Source: Flavobacteriaceae bacterium (GTDB lineage Bacteria > Bacteroidota > Bacteroidia > Flavobacteriales > Flavobacteriaceae). Taken from it: a DNA stretch of 64,000 bases. Below the pieces are notes generated by a model. The model was given only the letters and a program-made list of their open reading frames with translations, made no database searches and was not told where the DNA came from. A program made the translations under genes and the position numbers. Position 1 is the stretch's first letter, and each line of letters opens with the position of its first letter. The stretch is from positions 62,001 through 126,000 of the forward strand of contig JABXHN010000016.1 of assembly GCA_013373635.1 (NCBI GenBank), given 5' to 3'. Positions 9,776 to 19,986 of this stretch are shown here, piece after piece.

Positions 9776-10431
9776 TATCCCATGATGATTTTAAGTTCTG
9801 AAATGGTCTTTTTAGGATCTTCACTTTTAAATACAAAGCTTCCAGCAACTAGAGCATCAGCACCCGCTTCGATCAAATCAGCTGCATTGTTAGAATTCAC
9901 TCCACCATCGATTTCAATTAGGGTATTTGCACCTTTTTTATCGATCAGTGCTTTTAGTGCTCTTACTTTATCGTAAGTGTTTTCAATGAATTTTTGACCT
10001 CCAAAACCAGGGTTAACACTCATGATTAAAACCAAGTCAATATCGCAAATCACATCCTCTAAAAGGTTGATATTCGTATGTGGATTCAGGGATACACCTG
10101 CTTTCATACCGGCATCTTTAATCCCTTGGATAGTTCTGTGTAAATGAGGGCAAGCTTCGTAGTGAACTGTAAGAATATCGGAACCAAGTTTAGCAAAGGT
10201 TTCGATATAACGATCAGGATCAACGATCATTAAATGAACGTCGAGTGTTTTTTTAGCATGCTTATTAATTGCAGCAAGAACAGGCATTCCAAAAGAAATA
10301 TTTGGAACGAATACACCGTCCATGACATCGATATGAAACCAATCGGCATCACTTTCGTTAACCATTTTGATATCGCGTTCTAAATTTGCAAAATCTGCTG
10401 CTAATAAAGATGGGGCTAAAATTTTACTCAT
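9775..10431 (-). CDS. rpe: Ribulose-phosphate 3-epimerase
   Basis: 'ILAPSLLAADFANLERDI', 'DWFHIDVMDGVFVPN', 'MSVNPGFGGQKFI'; start at 10431 preferred because a -7 box overlaps the longer ORF start. Confidence 0.95.
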   Translation of the reverse strand: MSKILAPSLLAADFANLERDIKMVNESDADWFHIDVMDGVFVPNISFGMPVLAAINKHAKKTLDVHLMIVDPDRYIETFAKLGSDILTVHYEACPHLHRTIQGIKDAGMKAGVSLNPHTNINLLEDVICDIDLVLIMSVNPGFGGQKFIENTYDKVRALKALIDKKGANTLIEIDGGVNSNNAADLIEAGADALVAGSFVFKSEDPKKTISELKIIMG

Positions 10432-10467
10432 GAGTCTGAATTGTTTTGGCAAAGGTATGAAACTAAT

Positions 10468-10923
10468 CTAGAAGTTCCTCAATTGTCGGTTGGCTTCGTA
10501 TAAGGTGATGGCTACAGCATTCGCAAGATTTAAGGATCGAATACGATCACTTAATAAGGGAATGCCATAAGTGTGTTCTTTGTAAGATTCTAAAAGGTCC
10601 TTGTCAAGACCACTGGATTCTTTTCCAAAGATGAGGTAGGTATCCTCATTAAAAGGAATCTCAGTATAGGTTTTTGAACCGTGAGAAGACATAAGTGCCA
10701 TTGATGTTGGTTGATTCACCTGCATAAAATCATCAAAGGATTCATAGATATGAAGATCAATGTGTGGCCAATAGTCTAAACCAGCTCGTTTTAATCGACT
10801 GTCATCGATTTCAAAACCAAAGGGTTTTACAAGGTGTAAACGCGCATTCCCTCCAAGACACAACCTGCCTATATTCCCAGTGTTATTGGGAATTTCAGGA
10901 TGGACTAGAACAATGTTTAGCAT
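10468..10923 (-). CDS. trmL: tRNA (cytidine(34)-2'-O)-methyltransferase TrmL
   Basis: 'IVLVHPEIPNNTGNIGRLC', 'IFGKESSGLDKDLL', C-term SPOUT knot. Confidence 0.93.
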   Translation of the reverse strand: MLNIVLVHPEIPNNTGNIGRLCLGGNARLHLVKPFGFEIDDSRLKRAGLDYWPHIDLHIYESFDDFMQVNQPTSMALMSSHGSKTYTEIPFNEDTYLIFGKESSGLDKDLLESYKEHTYGIPLLSDRIRSLNLANAVAITLYEANRQLRNF

Positions 10924-10935
10924 TGATTAGATCGC

Positions 10936-11799
10936 TTATCCTAAGTAGGTCTTTAAGATTTTAGATCGAGACGTGTGCTTTAATCTACGGATTGCTTTTT
11001 CCTTGATTTGACGAACACGCTCACGAGTAAGGTCAAAAGTTTCTCCAATCTCTTCAAGAGTCATGGAGTGTTGACCTGCAAGACCAAAGTAAAGACGTAT
11101 CACATCAGCTTCTCTAGGAGTCAATGTTTCTAATGATCGCTCAATCTCAGTTCTTAGCGAATCGTGTAAGAGTTCTTTATCAGGGTTTGGTGATTCACCA
11201 GAGCGCAATACATCGTATAGGTTGGAATCTTCACCGTCGATAAGAGGAGCATCCATAGAGACGTGACGACCTGAATTTTTCAAGGATTGTTTTACATCCT
11301 CAACGGTCATATCCAATTCCTTCGCAATTTCTTGAGCTGAAGGTGGTCTTTCATGAGCTTGCTCTAAGAAAGCATAAGCCTTATTAATCTTATTGATCGA
11401 TCCAATTTTGTTAAGAGGTAAACGAACAATACGCGATTGTTCAGCCAATGCTTGTAAGATCGATTGGCGAATCCACCATACCGCATAAGAGATGAATTTA
11501 AATCCACGAGTCTCATCAAAACGCTGAGCTGCTTTAATGAGTCCAAGATTTCCTTCGTTGATCAAATCAGGAAGTGTTAATCCTTGATTTTGATATTGTT
11601 TAGCTACCGATACCACAAAACGAAGGTTCGCTTTGGTAAGCTTTTCTAGAGCGATTTGGTCTCCTGCTTTGATGCGTTGAGCCAATTCTACTTCTTCTTC
11701 TGCGGTGATTAAGTCCACCTTTCCAATTTCCTGTAAGTATTTGTCTAATGAAGCGGTTTCTCTATTAGTAACCTGTTTGGTAATCTTGAGTTGTCTCAT
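10936..11799 (-). CDS. rpoD: RNA polymerase primary-type sigma factor (sigma70 RpoD/SigA family)
   Basis: '[35 protein letters not shown]', region 4 '[28 protein letters not shown]'. Confidence 0.95.
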   Translation of the reverse strand: MRQLKITKQVTNRETASLDKYLQEIGKVDLITAEEEVELAQRIKAGDQIALEKLTKANLRFVVSVAKQYQNQGLTLPDLINEGNLGLIKAAQRFDETRGFKFISYAVWWIRQSILQALAEQSRIVRLPLNKIGSINKINKAYAFLEQAHERPPSAQEIAKELDMTVEDVKQSLKNSGRHVSMDAPLIDGEDSNLYDVLRSGESPNPDKELLHDSLRTEIERSLETLTPREADVIRLYFGLAGQHSMTLEEIGETFDLTRERVRQIKEKAIRRLKHTSRSKILKTYLG

Positions 11800-11903
11800 A
11801 AATGGGGTTTAATTACAATGCCCTCTGTAAAGGCGTACATTATATTATACGTAAGAAAACTAAAAAGGTTACATTTTATTATTAAAAAAATATCAATTTA
11901 TAA

Positions 11904-11933
11904 AAAAAGCCCAATCCTAAGATTGAGCTTTTT
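11904..11933. terminator. Stem-loop with flanking A/T tracts downstream of pnp
   Basis: aaaaagcccaatcctaagattgagcttttt; one mismatch in stem. Confidence 0.75.
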
Positions 11934-11952
11934 GTTTTCAGAGCAGTTGAGA

Positions 11953-14166
11953 TTAGTTTTTATCTCTTCTGTTATCTCGTCTATTGTCTCTTTTATTATT
12001 GTCTCTTCTGTCGTTATCTCTCGGTTTAGGAGGTTGATAACCTTCAGGTTTTGGCAACAATGCTTTTCTAGAAACTTTGTCTTTTTTAGTTCTAGGATCA
12101 ACTCCAAAGTATTTTACATCAAATACATCACCCATATTGACAACGTCCGTTACATTTTCTGTACGTTCCCAAGCGAGTTCAGATACGTGAAGTAATACTT
12201 CATTTCCTGGAGCCTCAAGATACTCAACAACAGCACCAAAATCTAAGATCTTGATTACTTTAACTTCGTATACCGATCCTACTTCTGGTTTAAAGCTAAT
12301 CGAAGCGATTTTTGCAAGTACTGCATCAATTCCTTCTTGACTTGTTCCAAGGATTTCAACAATTCCTTCTTCAGTCACAGGATCTTCATTGATCACAATG
12401 GTACATCCAGTTTCCTTTTGAAGTTCTTGAATCACTTTTCCACCAGGTCCGATTAAAGCACCGATATATTCGTTCGCGATACGCTCAGTAACCATTTTAG
12501 GAGCGTGTCCTTTTACATCTGCATTTGGTGTGTCAATAGTTTCAGTGATTTTAGAGAGAATGTGTAATCGTCCTTCTCTTGCTTGTTTTAAAGCATTCAC
12601 TAAGATTTCATATGAAAGACCTTTTACTTTGATATCCATTTGACATGCAGTAATACCATCAGCAGTACCCGTAACTTTAAAGTCCATATCACCTAAGTGA
12701 TCTTCATCTCCTAAGATATCAGAAAGAACGGCATAAGCACCTGAATCAGCATCAGAAATCAATCCCATTGCAATACCAGATACTGGTTTTTTCATTTGAA
12801 CCCCAGCATCCATAAGTGCCATAGTTCCAGCACAAACAGTAGCCATTGAAGAAGAACCATTTGATTCTAAGATTTCAGAAACCACACGAACAGTGTAAGG
12901 ACAGTTGTCTGGAATCATACCTTTCAATGCTCTTTGAGCAAGGTTTCCATGTCCAACCTCTCTTCTTGAAGTACCTCTAATTGGTCTTGCTTCTCCAGTT
13001 GAGAAAGGAGGGAAGTTATAGTGTAGGTAGAATGTTTCTTCTCCTTCGAATGAAGGCATATCGATTTGGTTTGCTTCTCTAGAAGTACCAAGGGTTACAG
13101 TAGCTAATGCTTGAGTTTCCCCACGAGTAAAGATAGAAGAACCGTGAGTTGAAGGTAAGTAATCAACTTCACACCAGATTGGTCTGATTTCAGTAGTCTT
13201 ACGACCATCTAAACGAAGACCTTCCTTAAGTGTTAAATCACGAATAGCATTCTTTTCAGCTTTGTGGTAGTACTTTGAAATTAAACCACCTTTTTCCTCT
13301 AATTCTTCTTCAGAGAACGAAGCTTTTACCTCGTCTTTGATAGCTGAAAAAGCAGCAGAACGTTCGTGTTTTGCAGAACCAGCTTTAGCAATTGCGTATA
13401 CTTTGTCGTATGCAAGTTCTTTAACTCTAGCTTCTAAAGCTTCATCTTCTTCAGCTGGAGTGTATTCTCTGGTTTCTTTCTTTCCAAATGCCTCAGCTAA
13501 TGCCACCTGTGCAGCACATTGAACTTTGATAGCTTCATGTGCAAATTGAATTGCCTCAGCCATTTCTTCCTCACTGATCTCTTTCATTTCACCTTCCACC
13601 ATCATCACAGAATCAGCAGATGCTCCGATGACCATATCGATATCAGACTCTCCTAATTGAGCGAGGGTAGGGTTGATGATAAATTCACCATTGATACGAC
13701 CAACTCTTACTTCAGAGATTGGAGTTTCAAAAGGAATGTCTGAAAGTTGAATAGCAGCAGAAGCAGCTAATCCAGCCATAGCATCAGGCATTACATTTTC
13801 GTCATGAGACATCAATTGAATCATCACCTGAGTTTCAGCGTGGTAGTCTTTTGGAAATAATGGACGTAATACACGATCCACTAAGCGCATGGTTAATACT
13901 TCTCCATCAGATGGACGCGCTTCTCTTTTGAAGAATCCTCCTGGATATCTTCCAGCAGCAGCAAATTTTTCTCTGTAGTCTACTGTAAGTGGTAAGAAAT
14001 CCACATCAGCTTGATCGTAATTAGAAACTACAGTACAAAGTAGCATACAGTTACCAGAACGAACCACGACAGAACCGTGCGCTTGTTTGGCTAATTTTCC
14101 AGTTTCGATAGAAATCTCTCTACCGTCACCTAGGTCAATGACCTCTTTAAATACTTTTGGTATCAT
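11953..14166 (-). CDS. pnp: Polyribonucleotide nucleotidyltransferase (PNPase)
   Basis: RNase PH x2, KH ('[22 protein letters not shown]'), S1 domain; Arg/Asp/Asn-rich C-terminal tail. Confidence 0.97.
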   Translation of the reverse strand: MIPKVFKEVIDLGDGREISIETGKLAKQAHGSVVVRSGNCMLLCTVVSNYDQADVDFLPLTVDYREKFAAAGRYPGGFFKREARPSDGEVLTMRLVDRVLRPLFPKDYHAETQVMIQLMSHDENVMPDAMAGLAASAAIQLSDIPFETPISEVRVGRINGEFIINPTLAQLGESDIDMVIGASADSVMMVEGEMKEISEEEMAEAIQFAHEAIKVQCAAQVALAEAFGKKETREYTPAEEDEALEARVKELAYDKVYAIAKAGSAKHERSAAFSAIKDEVKASFSEEELEEKGGLISKYYHKAEKNAIRDLTLKEGLRLDGRKTTEIRPIWCEVDYLPSTHGSSIFTRGETQALATVTLGTSREANQIDMPSFEGEETFYLHYNFPPFSTGEARPIRGTSRREVGHGNLAQRALKGMIPDNCPYTVRVVSEILESNGSSSMATVCAGTMALMDAGVQMKKPVSGIAMGLISDADSGAYAVLSDILGDEDHLGDMDFKVTGTADGITACQMDIKVKGLSYEILVNALKQAREGRLHILSKITETIDTPNADVKGHAPKMVTERIANEYIGALIGPGGKVIQELQKETGCTIVINEDPVTEEGIVEILGTSQEGIDAVLAKIASISFKPEVGSVYEVKVIKILDFGAVVEYLEAPGNEVLLHVSELAWERTENVTDVVNMGDVFDVKYFGVDPRTKKDKVSRKALLPKPEGYQPPKPRDNDRRDNNKRDNRRDNRRDKN

Positions 14167-14178
14167 AAAATAGATTTA

Positions 14179-14196
14179 AGTCTTATAAGTAAGACT
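14179..14196 (-). promoter_or_regulatory. Perfect 7-bp/4-nt-loop hairpin in pnp leader
   Basis: AGTCTTA taag TAAGACT. Confidence 0.5.
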
Positions 14197-14212
14197 GTGT
14201 TAAACAATGGTC

Positions 14213-14230
14213 ATCAGTAGGATTACTGAT
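14213..14230 (-). promoter_or_regulatory. Second perfect 7-bp/4-nt-loop hairpin in pnp leader
   Basis: ATCAGTA ggat TACTGAT. Confidence 0.5.
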
Positions 14231-14296
14231 CTTGTTGTGTTGTGTGTGTTCGACCAATGAAAAACTAAAGTGTCAGCTTTAAAAAAAAAAGCAAAA

Positions 14297-14320
14297 AAAG
14301 GGAAGCATTGCTTCCCCTTT
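14297..14320 (-). terminator. Intrinsic terminator of rpsO
   Basis: Read on - strand: aaaggggaagcaatgcttcccttttttt immediately after the rpsO stop. Confidence 0.85.
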
Positions 14321-14323
14321 AAC

Positions 14324-14593
14324 TTATTTACGAATATTCAATTCTTTAATTAACTCACGATATCTAACGATATCATTGTTTTTTAAGTAATCGAGTAAAC
14401 TTCTACGTTTACCTACTAATTTTACTAATGAACGCTCTGTGTTAAAATCTTTACGATTGTTTTTTAAGTGCCCAGTTAAGTGGTTAATTCTGTAAGTAAA
14501 AAGAGCAATTTGCCCTTCAGTGTTACCTGTGTTTGATTCGCTTCCGCCGTATTGTTTAAAAATTTCGGCTTTCTTTTCTTTTGATAAATACAT
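14324..14593 (-). CDS. rpsO: 30S ribosomal protein S15
   Basis: 'GNTEGQIALFTYRINHLTGHLKNNRKDFNTERSLVKLVGKRRSLLDYLK'; 89-aa start chosen over the longer ORF. Confidence 0.97.
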   Translation of the reverse strand: MYLSKEKKAEIFKQYGGSESNTGNTEGQIALFTYRINHLTGHLKNNRKDFNTERSLVKLVGKRRSLLDYLKNNDIVRYRELIKELNIRK

Positions 14594-14645
14594 TCCAATA
14601 TTATTTAAATGATTATTATGTATGTGATTGATTTTCAATCAGGCT

Positions 14646-14654
14646 GCAAATATA
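14646..14654 (-). promoter_or_regulatory. Bacteroidota -7 box TATATTTGC upstream of rpsO
   Basis: Match to TAnnTTTG consensus. Confidence 0.6.
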
Positions 14655-14664
14655 AAATAAAATT

Positions 14665-15525
14665 TTAGTTACGCAGCGGATTATTCTGAATTAAATCAAT
14701 ATAAAGGTTGATGTTCTTTTTAAGATTTGATCGATGTGATATAAAATCCAAGAAACCGTGTTCTAATAAGAACTCAGAAGTTTGAAATCCTTCTGGAAGA
14801 TCTTGACCAGTAGCTTCTTTAACCACTCGAGGTCCAGCAAATCCTATTAAAGCACCAGGCTCAGAAATATTGATATCTCCGAGCATAGCGTAAGAGGCTG
14901 TTGTACCACCAGTTGTAGGATCGGTACACAAGGATATATAAGGGAGTTGAGCTTCCGCTAATTGAGCAAGTTTTGCAGAAGTTTTTGCAAGTTGCATTAA
15001 CGAAATAGCCGCTTCCATCATACGAGCACCACCAGATTTTGATATCATTACAAATGGTAGTTTTTTCTTGATAGCGTAATCAATACCTCTTGCAATTTTT
15101 TCACCTACTACAGAACCCATAGATCCTCCAATAAAACCAAAATCCATACAACAAACTACTAGGTCTTTTCCTTGAGACTTTCCGACTGCAGTTCTAACAG
15201 CGTCTTTGAGACCTGTTTTTTTCTGGGCAGCTTTTAAACGTTCGTCGTATTTTTTGGTATCTACGAATTTTAATGGATCCTTAGATGTGATATTTTTATC
15301 TAATTCCTTGTATGTATTGTCATCGAAAAGAATTTCAAAATACTCTTTAGAGCCAATTCTAACGTGATAATCATCCTCTGGACTCACATAAAAGTTTTTT
15401 GCAAGTGCGTCAGATTCAACTATTTTGCCCGTTGGAGATCGGTACCATAAGCCTTTAGGAGTGTCCTTTTTTTGCTCGGTAGCCGTTTGAATTCCTTTTT
15501 CTGTTCTTTTAAACCATGCAGCCAT
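14665..15525 (-). CDS. accD: Acetyl-CoA carboxylase carboxyltransferase beta subunit
   Basis: '[17 protein letters not shown]', '[35 protein letters not shown]'; zinc-ribbon Cys absent. Confidence 0.95.
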   Translation of the reverse strand: MAAWFKRTEKGIQTATEQKKDTPKGLWYRSPTGKIVESDALAKNFYVSPEDDYHVRIGSKEYFEILFDDNTYKELDKNITSKDPLKFVDTKKYDERLKAAQKKTGLKDAVRTAVGKSQGKDLVVCCMDFGFIGGSMGSVVGEKIARGIDYAIKKKLPFVMISKSGGARMMEAAISLMQLAKTSAKLAQLAEAQLPYISLCTDPTTGGTTASYAMLGDINISEPGALIGFAGPRVVKEATGQDLPEGFQTSEFLLEHGFLDFISHRSNLKKNINLYIDLIQNNPLRN

Positions 15526-15558
15526 ATAACTATATCTTTTAAAAGATAAAGATAGTAT

Positions 15559-16626
15559 TTATAATGTATTTACATTATTTAAATCTTCAAAAGCTTGCTT
15601 TAAACGAGCTACAAAAGTCTTTTCACCTTCTCTTAACCAAACTCTTGGATCGTAGTATTTTTTGTTTGGTTGATCTTCTCCTTCTGGATTTCCAATTTGA
15701 GATTGTAAGTAGTCTTTTTTGTCTTGGATAAAGTCTCTAACACCAGTTAAGAACCCGTATTGAAGATCAGTGTCGATGTTCATTTTGATTACTCCGTATC
15801 CAATAGACTCTCTTATTTCTTCTAAAGTAGATCCAGAACCACCGTGGAATACAAAATCGATATGATTTTCTTCAACACCGTATTTCTCAGTGATGTACTC
15901 TTGAGAGTTTTTTAAGATTTTTGGAGTTAGTTTAACGTTTCCAGGTTTGTAAACACCGTGAACATTACCAAATGCAGCAGCGATTGTAAAACGAGGGCTT
16001 ACTTTTGAAAGCTCTTCATAGGCGTATGCTACCTCTTCTGGTTGTGTGTATAATTTTGAAGCATCAACATCAGAATTGTCAACTCCATCTTCTTCACCTC
16101 CAGTGATTCCGAGTTCAATTTCTAAAGTCATATCCATTTTACTCATTCTCGCTAAGTATTCTTTACAGATAGCGATATTTTCTTCTAATGGCTCTTCAGA
16201 TAAGTCAATCATGTGTGAAGAGAACAATGGAGCTCCAGTAGCTTCGAAATGCTCTTCAGATGCTGTTAATAAACCATCGATCCATGGTAATAATTTTTTA
16301 GCACAGTGGTCTGTGTGTAAAATAACAGGTACTCCGTATGCTTTAGCTAATTGGTGTACGTGTTTTGCACCTGCTATTGCTCCTTGAATAGCAGCATTTT
16401 GGTTTTCATTTGAAAGCCCTTTTCCAGCGTTAAATTGAGCACCTCCATTTGAGAATTGAATAATAACTGGGGCGTTGAGTTCTGCAGCAGTTTCTAAAAC
16501 ACCGTTAATAGTGTTTGATCCTGTTACGTTGACTGCTGGTAAAGCAAATCCTTTTTCTTTAGCGTAATTAAAAATTTCTTGTACTTGATCACCGGTCGCA
16601 ACACCAGGTTTAATATTATGCGCCAT
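15559..16626 (-). CDS. fbaA: Class II fructose-bisphosphate aldolase
   Basis: 'VPVILHTDHCAKKLLPWIDGLL', 'FVFHGGSGSTLEEI'. Confidence 0.96.
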   Translation of the reverse strand: MAHNIKPGVATGDQVQEIFNYAKEKGFALPAVNVTGSNTINGVLETAAELNAPVIIQFSNGGAQFNAGKGLSNENQNAAIQGAIAGAKHVHQLAKAYGVPVILHTDHCAKKLLPWIDGLLTASEEHFEATGAPLFSSHMIDLSEEPLEENIAICKEYLARMSKMDMTLEIELGITGGEEDGVDNSDVDASKLYTQPEEVAYAYEELSKVSPRFTIAAAFGNVHGVYKPGNVKLTPKILKNSQEYITEKYGVEENHIDFVFHGGSGSTLEEIRESIGYGVIKMNIDTDLQYGFLTGVRDFIQDKKDYLQSQIGNPEGEDQPNKKYYDPRVWLREGEKTFVARLKQAFEDLNNVNTL

Positions 16627-16654
16627 GATAATGGTTTTGGTTATTAATAGTGGC

Positions 16655-16663
16655 GCAAAAATA
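16655..16663 (-). promoter_or_regulatory. -7 box TATTTTTGC upstream of fbaA
   Basis: TAnnTTTG consensus match on - strand. Confidence 0.6.
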
Positions 16664-16677
16664 CGAATAATTCTAGA

Positions 16678-19146
16678 CTAAAAAGGATAATTTATCCCTA
16701 TGTTTATTATGGAATTCGCAAAATTAAAGCTTCTAAACCAGCGATTTCCTAAAGATCTAGATGGATCGTAGGTTTTAAAACCTAAATCAACTCTAAACAC
16801 GAAATAATCGAAATCGTATCGAATTCCAAAACCACTACCTAATGCGATGTCTTTAAGTGACTTAAATCCGTCAAAGGTACTCTGTGGGTCTTCGATTTGA
16901 TCGTATACATTCCATATATTTCCAGCATCTGCGAAGAGCGCTGCTTTGATGTTTCCAGCCAGTGGGAATCGGTATTCTAAATTGAAAGCCAATTTGAAAT
17001 TCGCTTCGTTAAAGTCATTTTGATTTTTGGATGATCCAGGTCCTAATTCATAGGCATTCCATGCTCTTATGTCGTTGGATCCACCTGCAAAATAGGATCG
17101 AGTAAAGGGTACAGAAGAAGAATTTCCATATGGAATAGCGATACCTGCAAAACTTCTAAAAGCAATCATACGATCCTCACCTGTTCTCCAGTGTTTTATA
17201 AAGTCAATTTCTGTTTTAAAATACTGTGAAAAAGGCACACCTGCTATAACATAAGTGCCTGATTCGTTTTGATTGACGTTTAAATTTCTAGAGAGTATAG
17301 CTAAGAGGTTCCCTGCAGACTCAAACTTGAGTCTCAATTGATAGAAATTAGGGTCGGTAATCCCTTTAGAATTGTTTTTTGTTAGGGTGTAATACGAGGA
17401 TGCAATTAGGTTGTTTTCAGTCAATCTTTTTTGTCGTTCTGCAATAGAATTGATTTCTTTATAATCCTCAGATTGTGGATCTTCACTTCTTAAAAATTGA
17501 TTGATAAAACCTTCTGTTCCCTCTGGATTACTGAGTTGAATTCCTTCAGTACCCGATTCAAAATAGGATTTGTATCGATCGTTAGTGCTGTAATTGACTG
17601 CGGTATTATTTAATCGCTCAAAAGTATTTTGGTACACCGCAAAGAAGCGACTGGGGTTGAGGTTTTGAATGTATTGAACATCGATTAGAGAAAGACTGTG
17701 TTTTACAGCTTCTTCTTTTGACCAATTGAATCCATAGGTAGCATTGAAAGTCTGTTTGTCTAAACCGATATTTGACTGAATACTCCTACCCAAACTCAAT
17801 CGTGTTTTGGGAAGCATATAGGTTGGAATCCAGGACTTGATGTTGATGATTGGAAACCAAAGCGAGGGAATGTTTAAATTGAAATCCAACCCAAATTCAG
17901 AAACGTAATCCTTGGATGATACTGCAGCATCACCTAAAAGCCCTATCGATCCTCTAGCAGATACGCTGAGTAGTTCAGCTCCTTTAAAGACGTTTCTAGC
18001 GATGAGTGAACTGCTGAATGCTAGGCCTAATTTTTGAATGTTCGAATGAGTGACGTCTAAACTTGATTCTGAGGTGTATTTGTCTTTTGAATTTAAAAAG
18101 ATAGAGGTTTCAAGATCTCTAGTATCCACCTGTTCCTTAAAACTGATACTTGGATATTTAAAGGTACTTAAATTGGATATTTGACGATAGGTTCTCTGGC
18201 GATCGAGTTCTCTATACAGGCTGTCTTTTTTGAAATAGATAGCATCAGTAATGACTTTTGGCTTGTATTTTAAAGGAGCTGAATAGAAAATTTTATAGTT
18301 TAAATAATTTAATGAATCCATCTTTTGATCGATTTCAGGAAGGACATCCACGTATACTTTAACCTGATCAATACGGTGTTTTTGAAAAGCCTTGATAGGA
18401 GTTCCATCAACCCCAATTCCCTTTGGATTTTCTATTTTCATCAAAACCTCTAATGAGGGATCGAATTCTGCTAAGGTGTCTCTTGTTATCGAATAACGAA
18501 TAGCAGTTGGTTGAAAATTGTAAACCCCATTGTTTTTAAACCACTGAGTGATTCTATTTTGTTCTTCTTTAAAATTATTGAGTTTAAAAGTTTCTCCCTT
18601 TTGAATATAGCTCTTTGAAGGATCATTGTTGTAAATCGAGTCGATGAGTTTAGAAGCAAAATCAGTAGCCGTGCTGTCTATTTTAAAGGAGTGTCCTAAG
18701 CTGACTATATAGCGAACTTTCGCCTTTTTCTTTTTTTTGTGTTTTAGGATACTGTCTTTTATTTTGGCTTTGAAATACCCCTGAGCTTCAAAGAAAGATT
18801 TGAGCTTTATTTTCGATTGTTCTATATCTTTTGGGTTAACGACAACAACAGGTTCTCCAACCTTAGCCAACCAAGATTTTTTAACTCCTTTAGAGTCACT
18901 AGGAGCAATTTGATATAGAAATAATTTTAATGGATAGGTAAAAATTCGTGTATTTGGCTTTGGACTTACCAGAGATTGGATGCTATCGGTCTTACTTCTT
19001 TTACCATTGAGATATATTTGGTTTTCGAGTAGTAAATACTCGTCATCAGCTAGAGTTTTGAGTGGATTACATGAGAAAAAGCTCAAAACTAGCAAGATAA
19101 AGCTTAGTTTTGTAAGAAAGAATGATGTCGTAGTCGTCCTATTCAT
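16678..19146 (-). CDS. BamA/TamA-family outer membrane lipoprotein (TamL-like)
   Basis: Lipobox 'LLVLSFFSC', POTRA-like segment, C-terminal 'SYFAGGSNDIRAWNAYELGPGS...FNLEYRFPLAGNIKAALFADAGNIW' Omp85 barrel. Confidence 0.9.
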   Translation of the reverse strand: MNRTTTTSFFLTKLSFILLVLSFFSCNPLKTLADDEYLLLENQIYLNGKRSKTDSIQSLVSPKPNTRIFTYPLKLFLYQIAPSDSKGVKKSWLAKVGEPVVVVNPKDIEQSKIKLKSFFEAQGYFKAKIKDSILKHKKKKKAKVRYIVSLGHSFKIDSTATDFASKLIDSIYNNDPSKSYIQKGETFKLNNFKEEQNRITQWFKNNGVYNFQPTAIRYSITRDTLAEFDPSLEVLMKIENPKGIGVDGTPIKAFQKHRIDQVKVYVDVLPEIDQKMDSLNYLNYKIFYSAPLKYKPKVITDAIYFKKDSLYRELDRQRTYRQISNLSTFKYPSISFKEQVDTRDLETSIFLNSKDKYTSESSLDVTHSNIQKLGLAFSSSLIARNVFKGAELLSVSARGSIGLLGDAAVSSKDYVSEFGLDFNLNIPSLWFPIINIKSWIPTYMLPKTRLSLGRSIQSNIGLDKQTFNATYGFNWSKEEAVKHSLSLIDVQYIQNLNPSRFFAVYQNTFERLNNTAVNYSTNDRYKSYFESGTEGIQLSNPEGTEGFINQFLRSEDPQSEDYKEINSIAERQKRLTENNLIASSYYTLTKNNSKGITDPNFYQLRLKFESAGNLLAILSRNLNVNQNESGTYVIAGVPFSQYFKTEIDFIKHWRTGEDRMIAFRSFAGIAIPYGNSSSVPFTRSYFAGGSNDIRAWNAYELGPGSSKNQNDFNEANFKLAFNLEYRFPLAGNIKAALFADAGNIWNVYDQIEDPQSTFDGFKSLKDIALGSGFGIRYDFDYFVFRVDLGFKTYDPSRSLGNRWFRSFNFANSIINIGINYPF

Positions 19147-19169
19147 GAATTCAAAATTACACTATTTGG

Positions 19170-19892
19170 ATGGTTGTAAAAAGTAATATAAAACTTATAA
19201 AGAGTCTTCAGCAAAAAAAATATAGATACGAGCATCAATTGTTTGTAGTTGAAGGCAAAAAATCTGTTGAGGAACTCTTAGAATCCGACCTTGAATGCTA
19301 CGGTGTATTTCATACTGCAGATAATAATCTCATTGATTCACATCCAAAAGCAGAAGTTGTCAGTACAAAAGAACTTGCTCAAATGAGTAGTTTGAAAACA
19401 CCTCCTGGAATTTTAGGTGTTTTTCATTTTCCAAAGCCTTCAACTCCTGTTTTTGAAGATTGGTCCCTTGTATTAGACGATATTAGAGATCCTGGAAACC
19501 TAGGAACTATTATTCGATTGTGTGATTGGTTTGGAATTCGACAACTCATTTGTTCAAAGCAGACGGTTGATTGTTACAATCCAAAAACACTTCAGGCTAC
19601 GATGGGTTCCATCTCAAGAGTTCAGATACATTATCAAGATATCAAAGAATTTCTAGCTCAATCGGATCTTCCAATTTATGGAGCATTTATGGATGGCAAT
19701 TCTATCTACAAAGTAAAATTGCCTCAAAAAGGAATTCTTATCATGGGAAATGAGGCTAATGGAATTAGTGAAGATATCGAAAACTTAATGAGCCACCGCA
19801 TCAGTATTCCTTCGTATGGAGATTCTTCTACAGAAAGTCTTAATGTCGCTATGGCGACAGGAATCTTACTCAATGAGATCAGAAGATCATAG
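19170..19892 (+). CDS. TrmH/SpoU family RNA 2'-O-methyltransferase
   Basis: 'HQLFVVEGKKSVEELL', 'LVLDDIRDPGNLGTIIRLCDWFG', 'ILIMGNEANGIS', 'SLNVAMATGILLNEIRR'. Confidence 0.94.
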   Translation: MVVKSNIKLIKSLQQKKYRYEHQLFVVEGKKSVEELLESDLECYGVFHTADNNLIDSHPKAEVVSTKELAQMSSLKTPPGILGVFHFPKPSTPVFEDWSLVLDDIRDPGNLGTIIRLCDWFGIRQLICSKQTVDCYNPKTLQATMGSISRVQIHYQDIKEFLAQSDLPIYGAFMDGNSIYKVKLPQKGILIMGNEANGISEDIENLMSHRISIPSYGDSSTESLNVAMATGILLNEIRRS

Positions 19893-19986
19893 TTGATTTG
19901 AAATTTTATGTTTTGAAATCTATTTTATTGTGTATATATTACTCAATAATTTTAGAACAAAGTATTACCATACAACTGACTAATCA

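Noticed and set aside
11791-12195. 134-aa + strand ORF across the rpoD-pnp intergenic region
   Set aside because: Runs antisense into pnp and through the terminator; hydrophobic shadow composition, no recognisable domain
16046-16387. 113-aa + strand ORF
   Set aside because: Antisense to fbaA, which is unambiguous
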